From: Zarea fungicola | Lineage: Eukaryota; Ascomycota; Sordariomycetes; Hypocreales; Cordycipitaceae | Length of the DNA stretch: 64,000 bases | Assembly (NCBI GenBank): GCA_900169235.1 | Contig: FWCC01000174.1 | Location: 345,977 to 409,976, forward strand | Direction of reading: 5' to 3' | In this document: positions 34,701-46,700 of the stretch, in pieces | Layout of the letters: the number at the start of each line of letters is the position of its first letter | How positions within the stretch are numbered: the stretch's first letter is position 1 | Notes under the pieces: generated by a model | Told to the model about the DNA's origin: nothing | Database searches by the model: none | Seen by the model: only the letters and a program-made list of their open reading frames with translations | Translations under genes and position numbers: made by a program

Positions 34701-37700
34701 TAGTCGGGAGCCCACGCCCAATGTCGAGAAGCAGAAGACCAAGGACCAGACCGAGACGCGCCAGACGCAACCCGAAACTTCTGCCTCGGATGTTGTGATT
34801 GGACCCAAAGGCAACATTGTCAAAGCCGAGTCTGCCAAATCCGTTACTTGGGGTGAAAACTCTACCAAGAGTTTTGAGGTAGAGAGTGCCGAGTCCAAGA
34901 GCGATGCAGAGAGAGAGGTGGCTGTTGAGAAGGAGGATAAGCCTAGAGCTCGCCTCAGCAAGGCTAGCCAATGGGGTATCGTGGCTGCCGCGATTGCCGG
35001 CAGCAGCAAGGAGCCTTCAGGCGAACCCGACTCTACTTCTACGGCTTCCAAGCGCAAATCCGACAAAGACTACGACCCAAAGGAATCGGTCACTCGCGAT
35101 ATTGGCGCCACAGATACTCAGCAAATCTACAATGTCGAGATCCCTGACCATCCTCCTGTTCCTGGACCCAAGCCGACGAGCCCAACCAGAGACGACTTAC
35201 CCGGATCCTACGCAGATGATGTCGAATTTGCTGCAACTCTTGCTGCCGGGCTCAAGGATTCTGGCTTTGACTCTAACATTGTTGTCGATGACCCTACCTA
35301 CCGACGCCGTGATTCACCTCCAGGCACGAGAGAGGCAAATGGCGACGAATGGAACCACAAATCCATGTCTGATATAGTTATGGACATTGCTGGCAAGAAG
35401 GACACTACCCGTTCAGTGGTGTCTGAGCCCGCTGGTAATGGCAAGGTTGACGATGAGTGGGACATACCCAAGAAGCTGAGCAAGAAGGACAAAAAGAAGC
35501 TCGATAAGCTTAAGAGACAGTCTTTAGATCTCTCCGAAACCCCAGTCCCCACCGATACTACTACTCCTGAGGATCCAGAGTCTTCACCCCCCACATTTGA
35601 AGACGCCGTTGAAGACTTACCAAAGCTGTCCAAGAAGGAGCAGAAGCGACGAGAGAAACAGGCCATGGCCCTGGCCCTTCTTGAAGGGGAGAGTCGTGAC
35701 GATGCGCAGCGGGAGCCTGAGCCGACGATCGATCGCTCGCTGCCTGCTGAAGAGGCCATTGATGTGTTGGAAGAACCCTCCTCTGGCAAGAAAAAGAAGA
35801 AGAGTCGCAAGAGCCAAGACGCTAGCCCCGACGATATTGTCACTGTTCCCGCCGACGCTTTTGACGATCTGCAGTCTCTAAGAAAATCCGAGAAGGACGA
35901 CGTTGCCTCGGTCGATGACTGGGATACACCCTCAAAATCCAAGCGCAAGTCAAAGTCGGACCGTGATGATGTTCCGCGCTCTTTCACCGAGTCGGAGGTC
36001 TCGACGTCAAGCAAGAAGAGTAGCAAGTCTAAGCGACGTAGTGGTACTGAAGGGGACTTTGACGGCAATGGCAGCGACACGAGTAAGAAGAGCAGCAAGT
36101 CAAAACGTCACAGCATCGTTGAGGGCGATGACGGATACGGCAGTGACGCGAGCAAGAGGAGCAGCAAGTCGAAACGCCGCAGCGGCGCCGAAGCTGATTT
36201 TGATGAACACGGCAGCAGTGATAGCCCTACCCGCAGACGAAGCGTGTTTGACGACCGCGACGTCTCGTCTGTTGTCTCGGAAGCTCGCGGCGATAATCGT
36301 CGGCGTGAACGCGAAAAGGAAAAGGATCGAGATAGAGATCGGGATGGTCGCAGCAGCAGTAAGCGATCGTCACGCAACTACGATGACGATGACGACGCTC
36401 GCTCTGTGATGTCCGTCGCCTCAGCACCTGGTGGCACAAGAAAGAGCAAGGATTCGAGCAAGCGTTCTAGCGGCCTGTTTGCAAGCATATTTAAAAGCAA
36501 CAAGGAGGATGAGAAAAAAGACAAGGACAAGGGTTCTTTTTTAGATAATGCCGGCACCCTTGGCGCGGGTGTCGGCTTGGCGGGCGCTGCGGCTATTGTT
36601 GCTGCTGGCGTTTCACGTTCCAATGCCAATGACAACTCCTTCGAGGCCCATGAAGATGCCCCTCGGACCCTAGTCGACTCTTACGACTATGATACCTTTG
36701 ATCCCGAGATTGCTCCTCGTGCCATCAAACCGGCCATTGACCCTCAATATGGCGATCTTCTTCCCCTACCGCCAAGCGAGCCAGGCAGCCCACGATCTGA
36801 GCCGGAAAACTACCCCTCTTTGCCGGATAGTCGACCTGACACACCCCCTGAGGAGCATAGTATGAGGCGGGACCAGATGAACCACCGACGCCGACGAAGC
36901 ACCCAGGAGACGCCAGCAAAGTCACCAAGTAACACCGCCATCCCCATTTCACTTCGTCTTGGACGCCCTCCTGTCAGCCCCAGTACTACGTTTAAGTCTT
37001 CTCCGACCGGCTCTCCGGCACCAAGTTCTCATGGACAAGATTCCATGAGCAAAAGAGCCTTGCGCGGCACGTCTTGGGATAGTAGTAGAGAGATAAAGCC
37101 ACTCTACTTGCTCGAGCACTCGCGCCAGGGTTCCACCGACATGGCGATTAGCCAAGAAGACCTTCCCGAACTGCCGCCATCTCGCGAAGAATCTGTTTCT
37201 GAATTCCTCTTTGCGGATGAAAATGTTGCTGATGTCGACCTTGCCTCCGCCGGCCTCCATATTGATACCCATAATTTGCCACCGATCTCATCTTTTGACT
37301 ATCACACTGGTTCTCAGGAAACCACGCCCAAAGCGGAGATTCGGCCTCAGTTCCCCTCGACCGGCGACCATGTCTATGAGCAGGATAATCCCGATGCTGT
37401 GGATTCCATGTCCAAAGACCGCAGCTCCTATCTGCTCCACTCGACACCCTCATCCACCAAGACAGTCACTACGCTGGATGGCGAATCGTTGCAAGGTGAA
37501 AACAGCTCGACGCCCAGCAAGCAGCAGCTCAGATCCAGTGATGTCCTGCCCGAGATTGTCGAAGATTTGACGTCTGCGGATGAACGATTTGAAGATGCCC
37601 TGGATGTGCTATCGGTTGGCTCTCGCCGCTGGTCGGAGGACTCGACGGCTATGCAGGACGCTCGGGAACACCACATTGAGCCTCTCGTGAAAGAAGAAGC

Positions 37701-40700
37701 ATCGGAGCCGAAACTTGCTGAGACTGAGGAATCAGGGATAGACGAATGGTCTGGACTCAGCGCCAAGCAAAAAAAGAAACTCAAGAAGGCGAAGAAGAGT
37801 CAGTCGTTAGAGACGAGTGAGCCGGCCGTAGTTGACAATCCTCAGGGCGTAGCCGAGCCTACCCTTGCGGATACTGAAGTTGTTCCTGCTGAGACTGAAG
37901 GTGCTCGTGCCGCACCCGAGGCTACATCTCCTGATGCTGATGCTATATCTACCGAGACTGAAGTTATCACTGCCGAGACTGAACTCATTCCGGCCGAGAC
38001 TGAAGCCACTCTTGTGGTTGAGGAGCCTTCTACTGTATCTAATGCCCCACCCATTACGGAGGACCTCGAGAAGATACCCACTCAGGGCGACGCGCTGGAC
38101 TTGCCAATCAAGTCAAAGAAGAGCAAAAAGAACAAGAAGAAGTCGCAATCTTGGGAAGATGATGGTGTTGATGCTGCCCCAGTTGTCGCAGGTGCTGCTG
38201 CACTTGCTACTGCTACTGCCGCCATTGCAGCTGATGCGTCAATTGATAAGAAATCTCAAGAAGACAACCCCGACATCGTGCTCTCACCCGTCGCTGATGC
38301 CAATGATGTCGCTGATACCAAGGATGTCGCTGAGACCAAGGACGTCTCTGCTCAGATAGAGCCTGCTCCTGTTGAAGAAGTTGAGCCCGTGGAGTTGCCT
38401 ACGAAAAAGTCCAAGAAGAAAAATAAGAAGAAGGGACTCCAGCCCGAATCTGAGGCTGAAACCAAGCCGCTGCCTGTTTTGGAGCCTGCTGCTGATCTGA
38501 CCTCCACTACACAGGACAGCCCAACTCCAGCTGAAGAGCCTAGAACTGATATTGCTTTGTCTGGAGAAGGAGAGGCAGCTCCCGCTGAAGAACCCGCGGC
38601 CGCCAATACTTCAGTTGAGCCTGTTTCTGAACTGCAGCCTGAGGAGCCTGAAAAGAAGGACACAGATGAAGGGTCGACGACGCCTGCCACTTCGAAGAAG
38701 GACAAGAAGAAGAAGAAGAAGAAATCCCTTCTACCTGACGAAGCTATTCTTGAGCCAGAGCTCCAGGCTGAACAAGCGGTGGAGATTGCTCCGGAGCAAA
38801 CCCCAACCGAGCAAGAACAGAAAGTTCCGGCAGAAAAATCAGGAGACGCGCCTGATGCAGTTCTTCCAGAGCCACAACCCGAAAAGGCTGAGGATATTAT
38901 TCCGGATGGCACAACAACTTCTAAGAAAGACAAGAAGAAGAAGAAGAAGAAGTCTCTTCTGCTTGACGAAGTTGCAGCTGAGCCAGAGTCCTTGGTAGAG
39001 ACCACTCAAGAGCCAGCTACAGCCGAGCAGGATAATGAAATACCTGTAAGGGAATCAGAGGCTAATCCTGTTGCGGATGTTGAAAGCACATCCCAGGCAC
39101 AACCTGATGTTCTCTTGGAGGGTGTGGCAGCCAACCCCGCTGAAGAAGATGAGAAGAAGAAAAAAGAATCTCATCTTGGCAATGCCGCGGGACCTGAGCA
39201 TCCTGATCCCCTTGTTGAGGATCAAACTGTCGTGGGGACTGATACCGAGAAAGCTCCCCTTCTCGCTGAGAAAGAATTGCCAGTGGAGGAATCTCCTGAA
39301 CAGCCAGTCGTTCCTGCAGAGCCACAACCGGTAGAAGCTGCCCGCAGCACTGGAGACGATGATGCTGTAGGGGCGAAGGACAAGAAGGAAAAGAAAAAGG
39401 ACAAGCGTAAATCCGTGCAGTGGGAGCCTGAACCTGAGGTGATTACTATGGCATCCGACACGCAACCACCTTCAACAAGCCCTGAACAGCCCGAGTCTGA
39501 TGATTCTCAGAAACCTGCTGTCGTTGCATCGCTCGAGAGTCAAACCACTGAGCTAATTTCTACGCAAGACACTGTATTCGACGACGGCCAACGAGATCTC
39601 ACTAGTGCCGATACTACTCAGACAGGTAGCCAGCCTGTAGCGAATGATTCTTGGGATGAGCCTTGGGACGAGCCTACTGCCTCAAAGGGAAAAGACGGCA
39701 AAAACCAGAATGTCTGGGACTTGATTGAAAACTCAGCCCAAGACGATAAAGAGACTGGTTTCCCTAAGGATCTCGATCTTGGCGATGCCGCTGCTCCTGC
39801 CGCTTCCAAGAACGAAAAAGCAGATGCAGAATCTGAGGACGAATGGAGCAGACTGATTTCAGGCAACATCCACGAGAAGCAGTCCCAAGGCGATGTCCTC
39901 GTTGCTACCCACTTAACGGAGGAGCCCGAGGCAATTACAGACACTCCAGAGAAGTCAATAGAAGTGGATGGACTCGAAAAAGAGAAGGAAGTGCTTCCCC
40001 TTGCCGGACCTCTCGCAAGCGAGGCACCAATAGCAACTGGAAAGAAAGGTAAGAAGGGTAAGAAAGGCAAAAAATCGACTTCTTTCTCCTTGGACGAACA
40101 TGATTCGCAGCCAGGAACTACAGTTGCTTCAGAGATCCCGGCCGAACCTGCTGCTGAACCTACTGTTGATCCCGTTGATGAGGCTGCTGCTGAGCCTGGT
40201 GCTGAGCCTGTCGCTGAGCCTGTCGCTGAGCCTGCCACCAGTCCTGCCGTCGAGGCTGAGGCCATCTCTCCAGCTGTTAATGTCGCTGAGGGTGATCTTC
40301 CCCGTGCTTTGAGTGAGAGCAAATCTGGCGAAGCTACTCCAGAATTAATTGTTACGGATACCCCTGCTGAGGCTACTGCTGACAACGATTCCTTCTCCAC
40401 GACCAATATGTCCAAGAAAGAGAGGAAGAAAAAGAAGAAGAAGCAGGCAGCTTTGGAGGAAACTCTTGCCGAGCCGCTTGAGGCAGCTCTCACAAATGAA
40501 CAAGAGACTGAAATCGAGGCACCTGGAACACCAGCGAACAATAATGCAAATGTCGCCGAAGATCCGACTTTGCACCAAACTGATGTATCCGAACCGACAG
40601 TAGAGCCTGCTCCCGAGCCCGAAAAAACCTCTCCTGAGCAGAACGAGGCTAACGCGGATGGTGACTGGGCCGGTGTCGTGACAAAGTCTTCTAAAAAGGA

Positions 40701-43700
40701 TAAGAAAAAAAAAAAGAAGCAGGCTTCAATGGATGAATCTAAGATTGAAACACCTCAAACTGGCGAACCCGAACCCACGCTACAGGATGAGTTTGGTTTC
40801 AAAGCCGTTGAACCTGTAGCTGGCCCTGCTTTGGAAGAGAAGCCAGTTGACGAGGGGAAGCCAGTTGACGAGGGGAAGCCAGTTGACGAGGGGAAGCCAG
40901 TTGACGAGGGGAAGCCAGTGGAGGAGAAGCCAGTGGAGGAGAAGCCAGTGGAGGAAGAGACGGTTGTTGCGAAGGAGAAAACTGTTGTGGAGGAGACCAT
41001 TGTTGAGCAAGACCCAGCTGCTGAGACGAAACCAGATGATGAAGTGGAGGTGTTATCTGCAAAGCTTTCCAAGAAGGATAAGAAGAAGAAAAAGAAGCAG
41101 GCAGCTTTGGAAGCAGCTGGAGCGTCAGCAACTACAAAGCCTCCCGACTCCCCGCCGCAAGAAGAAACTGAGACTCTTGATCCTGTGGTGCTGGCAAATC
41201 CACAGATCGACTACGCAGCGCAGCAGCATGGGGCAATGGACGATGACTTGGCCCGAGACAAGAAAAAAGAGAGTACTTCTGCGCATGTCCATGCTCCTGT
41301 AGAAGACAAGCCCCCCGCCACAGATGAGGCAAAACCACCAGCCGAGGAGGCTCCTCAGGAGGTTTCTGTCCCTCAGCCTTTAGTCAACAATGCGACCATT
41401 CAGCCTGAAATTGTCGAAAAAGGAGCTGTGCCGTCCGTTGAACTTGTTCCGAAGATGACGGCCGAGGCACCCACTGATTCGCAACCTGCTCCAAATGCTG
41501 ATCCAAATGCTGAAAGCGAGTTGGGAAGCGCCACCGTGAAGCTTTCGAAAAAGGACAAGAAGAAAAAGAAGAAGTCCATGAGCGAAGCTCTTCAGGTGGA
41601 AGAGCCTGAGGTCAAACAGCCCGTGGTTGAATCTGTCGCTGAGCAGCCTCTGGAGCCAATCGCGGTACCTGCAGCGGTTGAACAGGGCCAAGCTGTTTCC
41701 GAGTCCCCTGCCGAGAAAGCCATGGAAAATATCCCCGAGAGCGAAGAGATGGACACCTTTACTGTAAAATCTTCCAAAAAAGACAAGAAGAAGAAAAAGA
41801 AGTCCATGAGCGAGGCTGCCGCGGCGGAAGAGCCTGCAGCAGAAGAATTGGCGGCTGCATTTCCTACCGAACAATCTGTCAGTGATCAGACTCCGAGCGA
41901 CCAGACTTCTGTAGAACAGCTCGGCATTTCCTCGGCGGCTGAAGAATCCAAGCCCATTCTCGAGCCCTCACTGGAGACGCCTGTTCAGGACAACGCAGAC
42001 AAGGACTTACTGGACAGCTCTACTACCAAATCCTCGAAAAAAGATAAGAAAAAGAAGAAGAAGTCTATGAGCGAACCTACTCTACTTCTTGAAGATACGC
42101 CTGCTGAGTCTCTAGTCGAGCAGCCCACGGTAATAGTGGAAGCTGCTAGCATAGAAGCTGCTAGCATAGAAGCGACAGACAGTGCTGTCGAACCGGTGGA
42201 ATCAATTGGTCTGCCCGACGCCAACAAATCCTCTGCTGATTCGCTAGTCAAACAGGCAGTTAAGGAGCCCGAACCCGAGGATGACTCAAGTGGTTTCGCT
42301 AAGAAGTCTTCCAAGAAAGACAAGAAGAAGAAGTCTGAAAGTGAAACCGCGATGCCTCAGAAGGATACGCCTGCCTTGCTTTCAGTTGAGCAACTTGTTG
42401 AAACCTCCGAGCCTGCGAAAGACAAGACCGACCAGTCTGCTTCTGAGCCAGTAGGGGAACCGCTGTCCAAAGAAGCGGTACCTGAGGATCTATCCAGTGG
42501 TCTCTCAACGAAAATGTCAAAGAAAGACAAGAAAAAGAAAAAGAAAACCACTAGCGAAATCTTCTCGACACCCCCTGAAACTGCCATCGAGCCCCTGGAT
42601 GAGTACCCTGCCGAAGTAGTTGCTGAACCCGTCGGGGTCGTTAGCTCCACCGAAACACAATCTGAGCTCGCGATGGAGTCTGTCACCAAATCTGCTATCG
42701 AGTCTTCTGCTGAGCCTGTTCCAACTCCTGAACCTGCATCTGATGCGGCTGAGGCCCAAGTTGACGGGAGTAACGTTGCTGTGAAGTCTTCTAAAAAAGA
42801 TAAGAAAGCTAAAAAGAAGTCCATCAGTGACGCTATGGAATCGGCCTTGGAGGCTCCTAAACAGCCAATAGACGAGGTACCTTCTCAAGCCGCAGATTCT
42901 GTAGCGGTTCAGACGCAGCAAGCTGCTCCAGATACCTCTGAAGAGCCGCTCGTTGAAGAAGCCAAGGCGGAGGACGAGTGGAGTAGCTCTACAACAAAGC
43001 TTTCCAAAAAAGAAAAGAAAAAGAAGCAGAAATCCACGAATGAAGCAGTTGATTCAGCCCTCGAGACAACCACTGAGGCAACAGATGAGCTGCCTACCGA
43101 AACGTCGGCTGAAACAGCTGCAATTGTCGACAATGTCGAGACCTTGGGAGAGGCACCGGATTCTACCGAGAGCCAAGAAATTAGGACAGCCCAGCCAGAG
43201 GATGAACCGGTTGGGGGCTTATCCAAGAAAGACAAGAAGAGGCTCAAGAAGAAGGCCCTCGGCGCTGCTACTATCGGAGCTGCTGTTGCTGCTACTGAAA
43301 TCTCGAGCACACTGAGAGATGACAGCCGGGAAGCTACAGCCGAGCCGGCACCAGCGCATGACGTTCAGGAAACGGAACCAGAGTTTGCTGCCGCTGCGGA
43401 TTCAGCTCAGCTCGGGGAGGATGACCAAGTAACAAAGCCGATGTCGAAAAAAGAAAGAAAAGCGGCCAAGAAACTCGGTCTCCTAACGCCTGACGATGGT
43501 GAAGCTGTACAACCACAAGCTCCGGTGGGTACCACTGCTAAAGATGCTGATGCAGAAACATCCCTTATTGAGTCAAAAGCCGAACCAGCAAGCCTCTCAT
43601 GGGCCGATGAGATGGACAACACTGATTTGCACACGTCGACAGAGGATACACCAGCAGAGGAACAAGCCAAGGCCCCCGAAGACGCCGGCTTTGATGGCCC

Positions 43701-46700
43701 GATCTCAAAGAAGAAATCCAAGAAAGACAAGAAGCGCAAATCTGGCTTAGATTTCACTCCGCCTCCAGAATCAGTTGTTGATGCTGGCAAAGTAGAAACT
43801 GCAGATCCCCCTGTCCCTGCCGCTGAATCCGTTAGTACAGATGCTCTAGTGGAGGCTCCAATTGTGCAAGGAGCGGCCGACAAAGAACCGCAGGATGATG
43901 ACTGGGCTATTCCAGTGAAGAAAGGAAAGAAGGGCAAGAAGAGCAAGCGGCAAAGCACTGTAGACTTGGACCCAGAGCTTGACTCTGCAAATCAACCAAC
44001 CGAGATTGCCACAGAAGTTCTGATTCAACCTGAAGCTGCTTCTCAGGAGGATGCAGATGCAGAGCAACCCCAACCCGTGGCTGCTCCAGGCTCTACTCCC
44101 GAAGCAGGTCCAGCGGAGACTGAAGTTGACGACATACTAGCCATTGCCTCTAATAAGAAGGACAAGAACAGCAAAAAAGACAATTTCATCTCTTCAGCTG
44201 AGGCCGAGACTTTTGCAGAAAACTCCACTCCTGAGCCTGTTGAGGAAACACTTCCAGTGTCCGCAACTGGAGCAGATGCTGCAGCCCCAGTTGAAGCAGC
44301 GGATGATGAATTTGCCCTGCCTACGAAGAAGAAGGGCAAGAAGGGCAAGAAAGGTAAATCTTTATCACCAGCCGACTTGGAGGAAACAGAGAGCAAAGCC
44401 GTTCCCGAGTCTTCAACAGACAGCGGCGTGGCAGCTACAGAGATCAAGCCGGAACCAGCAGCAGACGAAGAACAGACGATACCAGTTAAGAAAGGGAAGG
44501 GAAAGAAGGCCAAGAAGATGTCACTTTCAGCCTGGGAAGACTCAACTGGGGAACCATTAACTACTGAATCACCGATGGAGGTTCAGGAGACCACGCCAGC
44601 TGAGCTTGCAATTTCTGATACTCCTGCGCTTGTGGAAGAGCCTATGGCCATGTCCGACACCGAAGTACGACGTGAGGATACCTGGTCTGTACCGACCAAA
44701 AAGAAATCCAAAAAGGACAAGAAGGCCAAGTCAACCCAGGAAAGTGCACCCGAAATCAATGCTACTACGAAGCCGGAGAAGGATATTTGGGACAACGACG
44801 AATTTTTCACGACAAAAAACTCTGAACGAGATGATGCGATTACGACTGGTGACGAGAAGCAAGAGCGGCGTTTTGATGAAGCGGTTAGTGTTGGTGAAGT
44901 CGTGAGAGACGTTTTACCCGAAGTTGAAATGACAAGGTCTGTTGACGATAAGCCCAGCAGCTCTGATAAGATTATACCGACGCCAGAACGCTCCAACTCG
45001 ACTGGTAGTGGCAAACAAAAACCAAGCCGCGACTCAATGGAGGCAGCGGGGGCGGCAGTAGCACTTACCGGCGGTGTAGCGGCACTGGCTCAAATGTACG
45101 GAGGTAAAAAGAAGAAGGGGAAGAAGTCGAAGATTGTGGACAAGAGAACACCGCAAGAGGATGACATGTTTGATGATCCTGCAGTGTGGGAAGGGCCGGA
45201 CAGGAAGAGCATTATAGATGAGCCGGGGAACGAGAGGGTAGAGGATGAGGAAGTGGACGACTTTTGGGGCCCAGGCCGACCGGAACCTGGCCCCAGTGTA
45301 GCACCGCGGACACCTGCCAGCGGCAGCTTCACCGAGTCTGGAGATGAGTGGAAGGAAACTGCGAGGCAAGGGGTGCCTGTAAATGACGAGTTTACCGAGA
45401 GTCCCATTTTGGGACATGGAGAATCTTTACTCCCCTCAATAGGTGATGGGCTGCTCCGACGTGACTCCAAGCTGGAGGAGCCAGCTGGAGGCTTATTCGA
45501 AGAAGTACCTCGCGATGATTCGACAAGACCATTTTATTCCGAAGCAAGTGAACTACGATCTTCAACACCTACACGAGGACTGCCTGCGGTTCAAGAGCTG
45601 CCAGAGGCTGAAATTGAGGAGGCGGCGGGAGGCTTCTGGCCCGCTGAGGGTGCTAATCGTGACAGTGGATTCATTCCAGACTCGCCTCAGCGGCGCCGAA
45701 GCCCCAAGTTTATGGACGAGAAACAACGAGATAGTGGTGTGGATAGCGGGGACTGGCGAGAGACAACGCACTTGCAGACACCAGAGATGGGCACCCGGGG
45801 TGTCGAACGACGGACAGGGCCATCACCTTTGAATACGCCAGTGCTGCATGAGCGAGCTCGAGACGACATCACAACGCCAGTTGCTGATCCTGAGAAGCGA
45901 TTACGTCGCTCCAAAAAAGACTACGGGGAGGTTGCGGCAGTGGCAGCTGGTGCATCTGCGCTTACTGCTGGAGCACGTCAAGACAAGGGCAAGGGACAAG
46001 ATACTGACAGGCGAGCAGTCTCAGATTCCCAGGCTGTCGTCACTGGAACCGGACCGACGTTGGGATCGGGACATGCAGAGGGCAGGGCGGCCCGAAGATC
46101 CGTTTCCAATACTAGTTTGTCCCGCCAACGGACGCCTGAGCCATTAAAATTGCGGCCTGATAATCCAGGCAGCATATCAGGTATCCGGTCTTCAGCCACA
46201 CCTACGCCACCATTGCGGCGGGTCGACAAGCGCATGAGCGGAGACCTTAGAGCTCTTCGTCAACAAAACAACTCTACACCAGTTGCCAATGAGGCTCGTG
46301 TCCGTACAAAGGACATGGCCGATGTATATGTGAGTATCTCTTGATACGCATGACTCCTTCCTTTTCCATATGCAAGATGGGGCGTCTCGATAGTTTCGCT
46401 CTTTTTGTGTCGGTACTTTCGTCTTGTCTATCGCATGGTCGAGTCCCCAGCCACCCAAATAGGCATCACCACCCCAACTTGCGACGGCAATGTTTTACCG
46501 CAGGTACTGACATTTCAATCATAGGATGGATACGGCGAAGGTCGCCTCGGCTCGCCGCGGTCGCCGACAAGACCACATAGCATGCGCCGCCGCCAGAGCA
46601 TGCAAGTTCTCGAACTCGAGTCTCGAGTAGAACAGCTCCTCGCAGAGAACCGCCTGCTGACAGATGCCCGAAACCATGCCGAACAAAACCTCAACCGAAG

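Noticed and set aside
35298..36098. Long minus-strand ORFs inside Leashin (for example 35298-36098, 38352-39005, 39618-40541, 43407-43958)
   Set aside because: They mirror the Lys/Glu/Ala repeats: the antisense of AAG/GAA-rich codons reads as Ser/Phe/Leu-rich frames without stops. Composition is pure repeat shadow and no start or splice context supports them.
46345..46581. Leashin as two separate genes, the second starting at the Met at 46582
   Set aside because: A canonical phase-0 intron joins the frames, and the 19 codons before 46582 (DGYGEGRLGSPRSP...) are coding-like and continuous with exon 1.
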